DNA of 64,000 nucleotides, from positions 7,183,831-7,247,830 of the forward strand of contig CM066914.1 of assembly GCA_033964015.1 (NCBI GenBank), read 5' to 3'. The DNA comes from Scolanthus callimorphus (lineage: Eukaryota > Cnidaria > Anthozoa > Actiniaria > Edwardsiidae). The notes beneath the pieces were generated by a model, which made no database searches, had not been told where the DNA came from, and was given only the letters and a program-made list of their open reading frames with translations. The position numbers and the translations under genes are program-made. Below are positions 1 to 10,846 of this stretch, in pieces (positions within the stretch are counted from its first letter, which is position 1; every line of letters starts with the position of its first letter).

Positions 1-512
1 CTATTATACACATTGACATTGGACTATCATGGATGGTTAAATTTGACAACCTTTTCGCACTGCATAGGTGACGAAACCTGCTAGCCTGCTAGCAGAGGTT
101 TCTTTCTGTTAGTCTTTTATTAGCTAGCAAAGTTGTTCGCGTGTCTCGTATTGGCTGATTGCATTTTTAAACCGTACCGAGGGGTTGAGGACCTACAGAA
201 AATTTTCCAGGGGAGGGTGTATTAGACTCTGGTAATTGCTAGGGGAGGGATAAAAAAGAGACTTACCAGGGACATTTTATCCCAAAATAGATTTTCAAGG
301 GTGGTGGTCTTTTTAAGGGAGGTCCTCGATCCCTCGTGCGGTTTAAAAAATGCAATCAGCCATTTTGTGTTGTTGTTTTGACAAATACCAGACACGCGAA
401 CATCTTTACTCGCTAATAAAAGACTGTCAGAAAGAATCCTCTGCTGGCAGCGTAACAAAACCGTGTTTGAATTTTATCTTAACGAAGGTGATACAATTTT
501 GTAATTCAATGT

Positions 513-639
513 TAAGCCTAGTTTCCATATAGTCTTATCTGTCGTATCAGTCAGCCGTGAAACAAAAGAATGATTGAAGTTTCCATTGTTTCACGGTGGA
601 CTGATGCGACAGATACGACTATATGGAAACCAGGCCTTA
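513..639. mobile_element. Hairpin MITE, family C, copy 1
   Basis: Imperfect palindrome of about 127 bp with ends TAAGCCTAGTTTCCATATAG and the complement of TATATGGAAACCAGGCCTTA. Internal arms share CTGTCG...ATCAGTC and GTGAAACAA. A second copy lies at 6733-6859. It has no coding capacity. Confidence 0.8.
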
Positions 640-1637
640 GGTGCTGTTGCACGAATTCGTGTTTTGTAAAATATTAATGTACATAGTGTTGTGTATATAT
701 AACAGGTTGTTGTGCAAATAAAATATTGTATAACTACTACATCTATTACACTTTATTGACTGATATGTATTCCAACTCTATATGGTACGTAAGTACCTTT
801 TTCTGAATCTAAAAAATGTCCTACCAGGCCAATCAGACCCCAGCTTGTGATGCTCCTGTCAGCACCAGTGGTGTGTCAGCTCACTACACTCAGTACTGAG
901 ACTCTAAGCTCCAGACTGCTCATCAGACAGTACCTCCTCAGCTCTCAAGGCTGCAACTCCAGTGCAACAGGGTCTTACCTTCACACATACCAGGCCTCTC
1001 ACATGATTGATGTTGTCATGGTGATAGATACAAATACATGCAGTACATGTTAATTAGACCGTCTGATAACATTCTGTTATTAAGGGAGCATGCCAACAAA
1101 TCACTCCATATCCTTCCAACCCCACGTGGGATTATTCAACTTTTGAAACAGACACCCTAACTTCCCCCACAATTAGGGCTGGAATGTCCATGACTCTGCT
1201 TTCATGAAAGCCAATCTGCACACTTCAAGCATATTTAATTTACATTATTAAGAGTACATTAATTGTTAATGGCTTTTATTTGCACAATATTTGGGGTGGC
1301 AAATGGTAAATGTGAGATTTTCCCAGACAGCGAGATCGAGCCTAAAAAATGATGATCAAAACAATCAAATATTGCTTCCTCGTACATTCTCTGTATTTTT
1401 CGTTTATTTGTGAGACCGCTCTCTAACAATTCGAGAATTGTTAGGACTTTCACAAGATTTCAAATTTCTAAACAACCATTTGCCACCCCTAATATTAGCA
1501 AGAAAATTATCTGCAAAACAAAATGTAGACAACATTTATTACAATAGGTTATTACTAACAGTGTTTTTACTGCAGTGAAAAATTTGTCGTTGAAATGGGT
1601 TCACGGTGAAATTTTGAGTCAAACAAGTTTATGACAA

Positions 1638-1829
1638 ATATATGATTCCAGAAAATATTCATACCCCTTTGACATAAGGGGTTCATGACTATAACCCTCC
1701 CTCTGCAATTCAGAGTATTATTTCTGATGGAACTTGAGTCTTATTTAGAAACTTGAGAAGTTGACCCTGACAAAATTTTTAGAGCAATTCCAATATCAGA
1801 ATATGAATATTTCGTGGAATCATACAATT
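1638..1829. mobile_element. MITE with TATGATTCCA(G/C) termini
   Basis: Inverted ends TATGATTCCAGAAAATATTC and GAATATTTCGTGGAATCATA enclose about 150 bp of non-coding DNA. The ends resemble those of the element at 3083-3268. Confidence 0.6.
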
Positions 1830-2789
1830 CACTTTGCTGCAATTTTAATGTGTTTTATGCAGAGATGCCAACCTCCAACCTTCACAATGTGGGAGATTGG
1901 GTGTCTTTGAAATCACTTTAAAAGCTACATAATTTCTATCAAAAGTGGGAGATTTGGATCACTTGAGGAGGCAGAGTTGAGCCTCAGAAGTGGGAATCTC
2001 CTACCAAAAGTGGGAGAGTTCGCTTCTCTGCTAATGAGTTATCTAATTATTATTAACTTAAAGAGTTAATGAAAATTTGTGTGCTGATTGAAATTTAAAT
2101 AACAATAGATACTGAGATGAGATTACAACACTGGAAGTGCATTTTAATCTTAAAAAATGAAGAAATTAATAGTCTCAAAAGAAAAGTACTAATTATTTAC
2201 TTTATTTAGCTTTAAAATTATTTTGGTCCATCTCAAATCGACCAATTTTACCAATATTGTGAAAATCATTGTTATCATTAGCTAGTAAATCTGAGAGCTT
2301 CTGGTGCAGTAGTTGACAATTACAGCAGTCAGGTATAATGGTAAAATTTACAAAGGCTGATAATCAGTTGGTATAATAAATTATTTTATGATAAAATCTA
2401 TGAAAAATTAATGATAATGAGGATTATAAAATATATTATCTTTCTATTTATTTTCATTTCTTTTTAATACAGATTTTAACCATGGAGTCCTGTTTGAACA
2501 GTTAGCCTTTTTAAATCATTAAAATGATTATACATTATTGGTGTTTTTAGTTTATACCTACTAGTGTGCAAAATTTTGATAAATTACAAACCCACCCATA
2601 AATTAACCACTTTTTAGTAGCAGAGCTTCTCATCCGAGCCCGCCAAGGACTTAGATCATATTAGGATGCCTTACAATTGTTTCAAAAGTATTTGAATAAT
2701 TTTTATTGCCCACCGTCCATACGAATATGTTTGATTTGCTGGCATGCTACCTTAATCTGAATGTGATCAGTCATGTACCACATGTATTT

Positions 2790-3033
2790 GTACCTACCAT
2801 CATGACAACACCAATCATGTGAGACACCTGGTATGTGTGAATGGCATCACCCTGTTGCACTAGAGCTGTGGCCTTGGGAGCTGAGGAGATACTGCCTGGT
2901 TTGCAGGTAGGAGCTTGAACCCTCAGTACAGAGTGTAGCAAGTTGACACACCTACCGGTTTTGACATCTGGAGCACCATTTTCTGCTGGAGTCTTCAGGG
3001 CCTTGTGGGACTTTTTTTTCTTTACAATACATG
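2790..3033 (-). pseudogene. Exon-like segment with a degenerate inverted copy at 838-1050
   Basis: On the minus strand about 75 codons are open, including KKSHKALKTPAENGAPDVKTG-type sequence and ending HTYQVSHMIGVVMM, followed by a donor-like ATG/GTAGGT. A roughly 210-bp relative in the opposite orientation at 838-1050 carries stops (for example after SAHYTQY). I do not recognise the protein. It may be a real exon of an unseen gene, a decayed exon or part of a mobile element. Confidence 0.3.
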
Positions 3034-3082
3034 ATGCAGAAAAGAATTACATGCATGTTACCTAAAACAACATAAAGAATTG

Positions 3083-3268
3083 TGTGATTCCAGAAAATCA
3101 TTCTTACCCTCCCCATGAAATTCCATGCCATTGAGATGAGGCATCAATTTTCCCATGCAATCACCTGTATTTTTCACTGGAAATTCGAGAGGGGATGAAA
3201 TTCCACCCCCCCCCCCCCCCCCCCCCCCCTCCCATGGGAAGAGCCAAGTATATTTTCTGGAATCACAT
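3083..3268. mobile_element. MITE with TGTGATTCCAGAAAAT termini and a poly-C core
   Basis: Inverted ends TGTGATTCCAGAAAAT and its exact complement enclose 186 bp. The interior has complementary arms (CCCTCCCCATG and CATGGGAAG-like) and a run of about 24 C at 3206-3229. Confidence 0.75.
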
Positions 3269-4413
3269 ATGAATGTTGCACAACAGCAGATGAGCCAGCA
3301 TCCTGTCAAATGAAGTACTGAATTGTGTTTTGGATTTTTATAGTGGTTCATTTTGCATGAAAGATTGTTGTTTGTGGTGGAGTAAATCACTTGATAAATT
3401 CCTTATCTTATCCTTGAGAACTACAGTAAACCAAAATAAAAAAGGCAATATTTAAAGTAGCCAACACACCCTACCCATAGTGCACTGCTTTACTGACGTA
3501 TATTTTTAGACCACTTGAGACTTGAGAAAAAAGCATATTACTTTTGCCAGCCTGCCACATTCTGCCTAACAAGCATGAAGATGAAAAATACAAAGCAATG
3601 CATTGTGGGTAGGGTGCATAGACCCTTTGAGTATGGCAGCAAAAAAGCAACAAGAAAATTTAGTTAGTTGATAGAACCTGATTATTACCAGTAGTTTGAG
3701 ACCACAGAGAATTTAATTGCCAAGTGAATGAAACACACCACAATCATTCAGGCAAAATGAACTAGATGTACCACTCCAACAGTAAAATCATGTAATGGGT
3801 GCCAAACTAATTTTAAAAGTTGTCAACTTCACCCACACTTGCTCTCAAACCCTAAATGGACTCTTTTATGTTGAGGAAAGGGACTACTCCCATTCTCCCC
3901 CTAAGAATATAATGTGCATTGTCAGGAAAAATTACTTCCAACTCTAAGGCTTAACAAACATGGTGTGGTCCATTGCAAATTTACCCCTAAGAGATAGGAA
4001 CTAAGGTTTGATAGAAGGCTAGCAAGAGACACCCCTAAAGGACATACAGCACTTGAGTGAATTTTTACACCCTAAGGGATAGGACAATCATCTCCATATA
4101 ATTTTAGGGGGAGCTCCCCCTGGCCCTGGCATTTCTTAAGTATGACAAGATGTCTGGCTCATCCATTCTGAGGCACAAAACAAAGTTGAAAAAATGAAAG
4201 GCTCTAGCTATAGCGTTTTAGACAGGAGATATAACTCTGAGACTCTTGCAAGCCTGAGACAGATTGCCTTAGTTTTAGTTTATACTAGTATTTTGGAAGT
4301 TGTGCAAAGTCTGATCAAATATTGCTGAACAAAACGTAATGTATTGTTTTATATGGAAAAGAGCAAGCTAGAGCCTTGAAGCTAGAGCCTTTTCAAATGT
4401 GTAATTCTAGTAA

Positions 4414-4562
4414 AGATCCACACCCCAAAACATGGAGGGAATTGGAAATTCCAGGGGGGTCAATACACATTTTCCATACAATCGTCGTCTTTTCACTGAA
4501 AATTCCATGGGGTGGAGGGTGTCCTAAATAAAATTCCCTCCACTGTTGGGGTATGGATCACA
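4414..4562. mobile_element. Short imperfect foldback element
   Basis: Left GATCCACACCCCAA and right TTGGGGTATGGATC are imperfect inverted repeats. Inner arms GGAGGGAATT and AATTCCCTCC pair as well. About 149 bp, non-coding. Confidence 0.5.
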
Positions 4563-4579
4563 ATATTGCACAATGAAAA

Positions 4580-5680
4580 ATTATTTAGTTACTGGTCTGA
4601 CTGATGACCTTAAAGGGGCTGAACTGCACTGTGGTCTGGCTGATTGTGTGAAGCGTTCAGTGTGTTCTAGCTCATGGTGTGAAGGGCACACTGGTCTGGT
4701 TCATGATCTGAAGGGCTCACAGTGGTCTTGCTGATGGTCTGAAGGGTACACATGCACTGTGGTCTAGCTGATCGTGGAAAGGTACTCACTGTGTACTGGC
4801 TGATGGTCTGAAGGGTACACATGCACTGTGGTCTAGCTGATCGTGGAAAGGTACTCACTGTGTACTGGCTGATGGTCTGAAAGGTACACATGCACTTAGG
4901 TCTAGCTGATGGTGGAAAGGTACTCACTGTGTACTGGCTGATGGTCTGAAGGGTACACATGCACTGTGGTCTAGGTGATCATGGAAAGGTACTCACTGTG
5001 TACTGGCTGATGGTCTGAAGGGTACACATGCACTTAGGTCTAGCTGATGGTGGAAAGGTACTCACTGTGTACTGGCTGATGGTCTGAAGGGCTCAGGTGG
5101 TCTGTGGCAAAACCTGCAAAATGAATTTAGCTGTTGTGGCTTTTATATACTGTTCTCAGAACAAACTATAGGGTTTGAAAACAATTGAAAAAGAAAATTG
5201 TTCTAGCATTTGCATGAGACCCCTTAAAAGATATAATGTTTTGAAATCCTGATACCCCTAAGGGATAGCGCATGAGAGCATTTTACACCCTAAGGGATAG
5301 GAAGGCTCACTCTGGCCTGGCTGATTGTATGAAGGGCTCACTTTAGCTCACTTTGGACTGGCTCATAGGGTGTGTGGTCTGGTGGAGTGCTGAGCATGGT
5401 TTGGCTGATGGTGTGAAGGGCTCTGGTGGATGTGGTCTGATGGATGGCTTAATGAGCTCTCTGTGGTCTGGCTGGTGGTACAAAGGGCACACTTTGGACT
5501 GGCCGACAGTCTGAAGGGCTCACAGTGGTGTGGCTGACAGTCTGAAGGGCTCACTGTGTTCATGGTCTGAAGGGCTCACTGGTCTTGCTGATGGTGTGAG
5601 CGGCTGAGTGTAGTCTGGCAGATGGTATGAAGGGCAAGCTGTGGTCTGGCACATGGTATGAAGGGCTCCCTTGGTCTGAA
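4580..5680. repeat. Degenerate short-unit repeat field around the 69-bp array
   Basis: Irregular copies of a unit of about 30-35 bp, based on GGTCTGGCTGATGGTGTGAA and GGGCTCACTGTGG, flank the 69-bp array on both sides. They look like the older material from which the higher-order 69-bp unit was amplified. Confidence 0.75.
4731..5099. repeat. 69-bp tandem repeat, about 5.3 copies
   Basis: CTGATGGTCTGAAGGGTACA recurs at 4731, 4800, 4869, 4938, 5007 and 5076, an exact 69-bp period. Units alternate between two variants (CACTGTGGTCTAGCTGATC and CACTTAGGTCTAGCTGATG). Since 69 is a multiple of three, a spurious repeat ORF runs through it on the minus strand. Confidence 0.95.
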
Positions 5681-6137
5681 GGGCGCACCCCAATTTTCTG
5701 TAAAGATTGAAATTACATGATTAGAGCATGTTGAATCAGGGACGTCCCTGCTTGAATAGACCATTCCTGTAATAAGCATGCACACACTCTTTGGTCTGCA
5801 TTTTTATAGATAACTGTACAGCACCTTTTAGAAAGCATTATATTCTTACCAGCAACAAATATGCTGTTCTTGTTAGCCTAATCACACAGGTAGATAGCAT
5901 TTCAGAATTTTTTGCTTAGAGCATCTATACCAGATGATAATATTTTAATATGTCTCAATCAGACACTGTATTTCAAAAAGAAAATACCAAACTGCTATAA
6001 AACAAAAGATTCTCATTAAAATACGCTTTCGAGCTGGGCTCCGCCTCCCTGATATATTTAGCTAGAAAATGTAGCATTACGTTGTACAGAAAAAAAGAAA
6101 CAACTGTTAGCATACTAAACCGGTAGAGCGGGCTTTA

Positions 6138-6364
6138 GGGGCCGACCATTTAACTCTTGAGGGGGGGGGGTGGGCTTTTTTGAAAAAAAATTTCCTGCAC
6201 GGCCCGAAGGGCCGAAAAAAATTTCCTGCACAGCAAAATGGTGACTAAAACCCTCTTTTCTTATTGGAAAAAAGATTCTCACCGCATAACAGAGGTATAA
6301 AAAAAAATCTTGCACTGACAAAAAAGCCCACCCCCCCCCCCTCAAAAGTTAAATGGTCGGCCCC
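6138..6364. mobile_element. Harbinger-like MITE, 227 bp, TTA target duplication
   Basis: Termini GGGGCCGACCATTTAACT and the complement AGTTAAATGGTCGGCCCC are bordered by TTA at 6135-6137 and 6365-6367. G-run and C-run tracts lie just inside the ends. Three-base TTA/TAA duplications and GGG-starting termini are typical of PIF/Harbinger elements. It contains no transposase. Confidence 0.75.
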
Positions 6365-6732
6365 TTACATGTAGCGAATGATACACAAATACTGTGCTAC
6401 ATGACCAAAAGCTTGTCCATTAAAACCGATACGCAAATTTACGTTCAGCTTTAACTATCTAGTGGCTACAATTTAAGGACAAAAAGCAGCATTTGGGTGG
6501 CTAATATTAGGACACATACTTGCCTTAATTACTTCCCAAACTTTGTAGGGAGATAACAGTGTTTCAAGCTGTAACGGCGAGCTGTAGTTTGTCTTCTTCT
6601 CAGCTCAAAGAATCGAGCACATGGCGGCCATTTTCTCTCGCGAACAAGTGAATAATTTGCATTTTAAATTTCGCGCTATTAGTTCCAGTCTTGCGCGACT
6701 TCAAACTGTTCAAAGGGTAGTCGGTAGTCGGC

Positions 6733-6859
6733 TAAAGGCTGGTTTCCATATAGTCTTATCTGTCGCATCAGTCGACCGTGAAACAATGGAAATTGGAATT
6801 ATTCTTTTGTTTCACGGTTGACTGATACGACAGATACGACTATATGTAAACTATGCTTA
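6733..6859. mobile_element. Hairpin MITE, family C, copy 2
   Basis: Same arms as the copy at 513-639 (GGTTTCCATATAGTCTTATC on the left, its complement on the right). One edge abuts the family D repeat that starts near 6855. Confidence 0.8.
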
Positions 6860-7716
6860 AAATTTGCGGTCATCGAGGTCTAGCACTGAAAAGTGTGTAT
6901 ACAGAGCCAGTGTGCTGCCAGTGCACACGCAGTGACTAATAATATAAAATAATTTGCCTGTCCACACAAATGAAATTTCAGCATTTAGTTGACTATGAGG
7001 AAAAATTTTAAAAAATAAGACCATACTTCCAGACAAAGAGCTGAAGCGTCGTATGGCGACCGTACGGTTCTTACGCCCACGCCAGAGATTTCGGCCCTGA
7101 CAGTCGCTATCCTGGTGTTGAATTGCTCAGTAGCTAGATACCTACGGGTGAGAGAACGCCCGGCCACCAGACCATATAAGGACGCCCCTTGTACCGTTAG
7201 TGAACAATCAACTAATTATTATCCATCCCCAACGTATTTATAGGTCTGAAGAGTGTGTTAGAGATCCATGCGGGACACGTTGTCTGTGTTGGTTTTCTTT
7301 TTAACTACTAGTAGCTTATCTCACGATTTAATGCAGAAATATTTTTTCACAGTTGCCGTTTGCATGTTTTTTTTTTTTACTCATAATACAAAACTAGGCA
7401 TTAATGGTAATCTTTTCATGGAAAATAAAATCAGAAGAGATGACGTGTGTGCGCATGCGCTAACGGACAATTTATTCCGTGTCATTTTCCCGTGAAAGAT
7501 CATCAGTGTCATACCGATTGAATCTCAGTATAATCTCTGGTAATTTGAAGCTCGGGAAGGCGTTGAGAGTCCAAAGCACTCGCTATTTCTCAGAACAAAC
7601 TTTTAATTTAATAACCTGACTGGGATTAATTTGTAAAAATGTCGGTAGCCGGTAAACATTTTTTGTCGTTAGTCGGTAACTTTTAAGCCCATTTGTCGTT
7701 AGTCAGTTACTACCCC
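6855..7716 (-). mobile_element. Family D repeat, reversed and truncated copy
   Basis: This stretch is the reverse complement of the repeat at 36161-37116 and 39915-41186. Shared blocks include the GCGGTC end with CAGTGC, the GGTGGCCGGGCGTTCTCTCA block, GCGCATGCGC, and GAAGCTCGGGAAG. A 60-codon ORF within it (7167-6985) recurs in the other copies. Its [16 protein letters not shown] stretch faintly resembles the N-terminal region of Tc1-type transposases, which is only a suggestion. Confidence 0.7.
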
Positions 7717-9563
7717 ATGATTCTGCTATAACAGTTTAGGATATATTATATAGTTGCCTGACATTTTTTAACCGTGTTTAGTTTAATAAAGATGATGACA
7801 TTGACCCTGGAATTTCCACGGGGGGTTTTCCTGGAATTTCTACAGGGTATTCACCATTCACTTTGGCCTTTGCAACTTTAAAATTTTCACAGGTGCCGCA
7901 AGAGAATATGGAATTAATTCCACCGGAGATGATTCAAAACAAATTTCCGGCCACAGGGGGTGCACAGGAGCCTGGAATTTCCACAGGGATAGAGCATTTT
8001 TTGAAATTTGGAGTTCCTCGATGGGTGCAGGGAGAGGAAAGGGGTGTACTGCTATTTGTTGGAAGCCCAATCCGCTTTTAGGGACTGGTTACGTTGACGG
8101 ATACACCACGGTAAAACGCATTTGCCATGCGCTAATTAGATTCACTTGTGTAATGAAAACAAATAATCTACATGACAAAAATATATCGTGCTGTCTTGGA
8201 AATTTGGAAAACTCCAGACACAATTGCAGAGCAGCTAGAATATGATCATATCTTTCTCTGAACTTTTGCACCTCGCACTTAAAGGCTTGCACCCGAGGCG
8301 AAAATTATAGTTTAAAGTCAAAATTTCTCGTTCGCTCTTGTTCATGTAGATGTCTCCATTTCAGAGGTCAGTGAATCTTTAGCGCATGCGAACTGCGTTT
8401 TGTCGCGGTGTCGTTGACGGCCATGTTTTTTGCTTGGTAGGTGTTCTTTCACGTGTACCAAGACGTACCTGCGGAGGAAAGTTGCTCCTTGTTCTTCTGT
8501 GGTGAATTTCGCCAGAATGAAGCTGACTCTATTCGGAGTAACATTCCTCCTTTATGACTAAACAAAGGTGACGCAATGTTGTATATTCGATATATATTGG
8601 TTTTATTACATTCTTCGGTGATAGGTGCCGTTGCACACGTGTATTTGAATTCGTGATGTTTTGTAAAATAATAATGTACATAGTGTATATATACAACTGG
8701 TCGTTGTACAAGTAATATGTCATATAAGACCTTGTTATGAGCCGGATTTTGCGACGATAAGCAACAAATAGCCGGTTCACAAGCAATACATCATAGGCGG
8801 CGGACCGGGGGGGCAGGGGGTGCTCCACTTTTTGAACTGGGGGGGGGGGGAGCTTTTGAAGCTAGATATATTTTTTGTATTCACACTTAAAGAAGAAAAG
8901 GAACAGAAGAACAGAAGCGAGTCCTTTTTGTTTCTGTTGGTTTTGACATTAGGCTCAGAGAACGTAGGGGTTGATTACATTGTGAGATATTTTCATGTAT
9001 ATGAGGTAAAAACATGAAAACAAAAACGAAATTACGTGTCCACTTCATTTTTTGCCTCTTCGGCACCCCCACTTTTAAGGGTGCTCCGCCGCCCCTGTAC
9101 ATTATCTTTCATCATACTCTTTCATGACTGTAGTGAAAACATCCCAGTCATCATCAGAAATGTGCTCTTTTGTTCTTATTTTTAGGTGTAAAGTTTAAGC
9201 CCAATCTTGATCAGTTATACTATCTGCGGGAGAGCTTAAAATAATTATACATTCATATTATAGCTTCCTGATAAACAGATTGATTGATTTATCTGTAAGG
9301 GTTTGCGGTTTTTTGCTGCTTGGCGCCACTGGGATTGCCGGAAGCCTTTCTTTGTCTAGATCTAAAGAGCGCGCGCGTGTAACACAGGAAGCCCAAGAGT
9401 AAGTGTTCTTCTCTGGTTTGCATTATATTTTCCCCAATCCGGTACTCCCAGTCTAGGCCGCTGCAGGCTGCAGGTGTACCAGCTCTGAACTCAAACTTTT
9501 CTCGGAATCACCCGTTTCTGGTATTCTTAATTTCTATGCAGGCTTCTCGGTTTCTTGGAAACC

Positions 9564-10846
9564 TCATGTTTCTTCTGCGGGCTCCTTTATCGTCAAGCTC
9601 TTCAGCTTCCGCTCCACTGTCGTAGGTCTGTGCGACAATAACTTTGCTTTCCATAGGTTCGCGGCGCCTGTTGCTGCCTCCGTAGGAGTAATGGCCCTCT
9701 CAGTCGAGCCCGGCCTCATGGCGCTGATCACGCCAGCCTTGACGCGGTTCCGATAGCTGTCCATGACAGGAGCGGATGCAATCCTCTTGGCGAAGTCTGC
9801 GCGGGTTCGGCTGCGGCGCGTGGAAGGGAGGCTTTGTGTTGTATATGGTCGTCGGCGTCCTTGGAAGAAAAAGAAAGACAAATAATCATGTTCCTCCTTT
9901 ATATACTATTCCCATTAATATTAATAGCACGTGCCGATGAAGGTTGGGCACTACTTTGTATCAAATGATATTTTCCTAAAGGGATTTTGAAAAGGTAACA
10001 GACCAGCCTAGTCTCCGGCGTTCTGTGTGGGCCCCCTGTGGTGGGTAGGAGATCGTGTGACATCTCCGAGCACAGGGAGTCCACTCAAGACAAGGCTGCT
10101 TACGGAAAATAAGTGGCAAGATAATAAAATGGCATGCATTTGACAGTGTTTCATACGCTTGCAAATTTGACAATATAGAGAAGAATCAAGTAGAAGAGAA
10201 ATTTGACGGAAAATGGAAGCTTCGCCCTAATTGGTTCATATTCTGCACGTGATTCTCCACCAGGTGCATGCGCAGAGAGTTCTTTCTCCCAACGGCTATG
10301 AATCTGCTGTTAGCAGAGCCTCGTCGCAAGGTGACGATCAGGGGAGGTTTGGGTACGAGAATGCGGGTGGCACAGACAGTTTTTTGATCAATCTACACAA
10401 CTTGTTATGTTAGACTTTTTAGCGTTGATTAGTGCGTGTTAAAGTGTTAGGAAATTCATAGTTACAGGGTCTAACAGGTTTTCAAGTGTTTCTGAAGAAC
10501 CTCGCGAGTTTGATCTGAAGCTTGGCAAGCTGTACCAGTAAAAGCATTAACATACATGAGGTTAGTTAGGAATTAGTATATTAATTATCATTCACTAATA
10601 CTTATGAGTTAGTCATTGGTTAAAGTATTCATTTACAGTAAGTGTATACTTTTTGTATTTTTCTATTGGATTTAAACTATTGTGTAACCATAGTATTTTC
10701 TTTTGCGGCTCACTGGAAGAGCATTGAATGTGATACCGTAAATGTTATATTGTTATTAATAAAGCAAATGATGATGATGTTTTAAGAACTTACGTTCGCC
10801 AGGAGGGTGTTTCTTTGGCACAGGCGGACCTCCATTAATCTCAAGG
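9564..10846 (-). CDS. ANKAR: ANKAR exons 9 and 10, terminal coding exons
   Basis: Exon 8 stays open past its donor to a stop at 11519, so a naive model would end the gene there. The better model splices at 11610 (codons for VGLPSE followed by a phase-2 donor GTTGGT) into a 53-nt exon at 10846-10794. That exon is bounded by TTCTCTTCAG and GTAAGT and encodes SLEINGGPPVPKKHPPGE. The phase-1 end joins to 9859-9564, preceded by a pyrimidine-rich CTTCCAAG acceptor, which gives about 98 residues and a TGA or equivalent stop at 9566-9564. The terminal segment is rich in Arg, Ser, Thr and Lys and has protein-like codon use. No AATAAA was seen close downstream on the minus strand. Confidence 0.8.

Larger units (their letters stand above)
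1..9563. other. Intergenic region downstream of ANKAR
   Basis: I find no complete gene here. The stretch holds hairpin elements (513-639, 1638-1829, 3083-3268, 4414-4562, 6138-6364, 6733-6859), a tandem repeat at 4731-5099, a family D copy at about 6855-7716 and an inverted pair of exon-like segments. Between these, 8.1-9.5 kb and 5.7-6.1 kb show nothing I can name. Confidence 0.6.

Noticed and set aside
4667..4960. Repeat protein of 23-residue units on the minus strand
   Set aside because: It is a by-product of the 69-bp DNA repeat, which is divisible by three. No start context or flanking exons.
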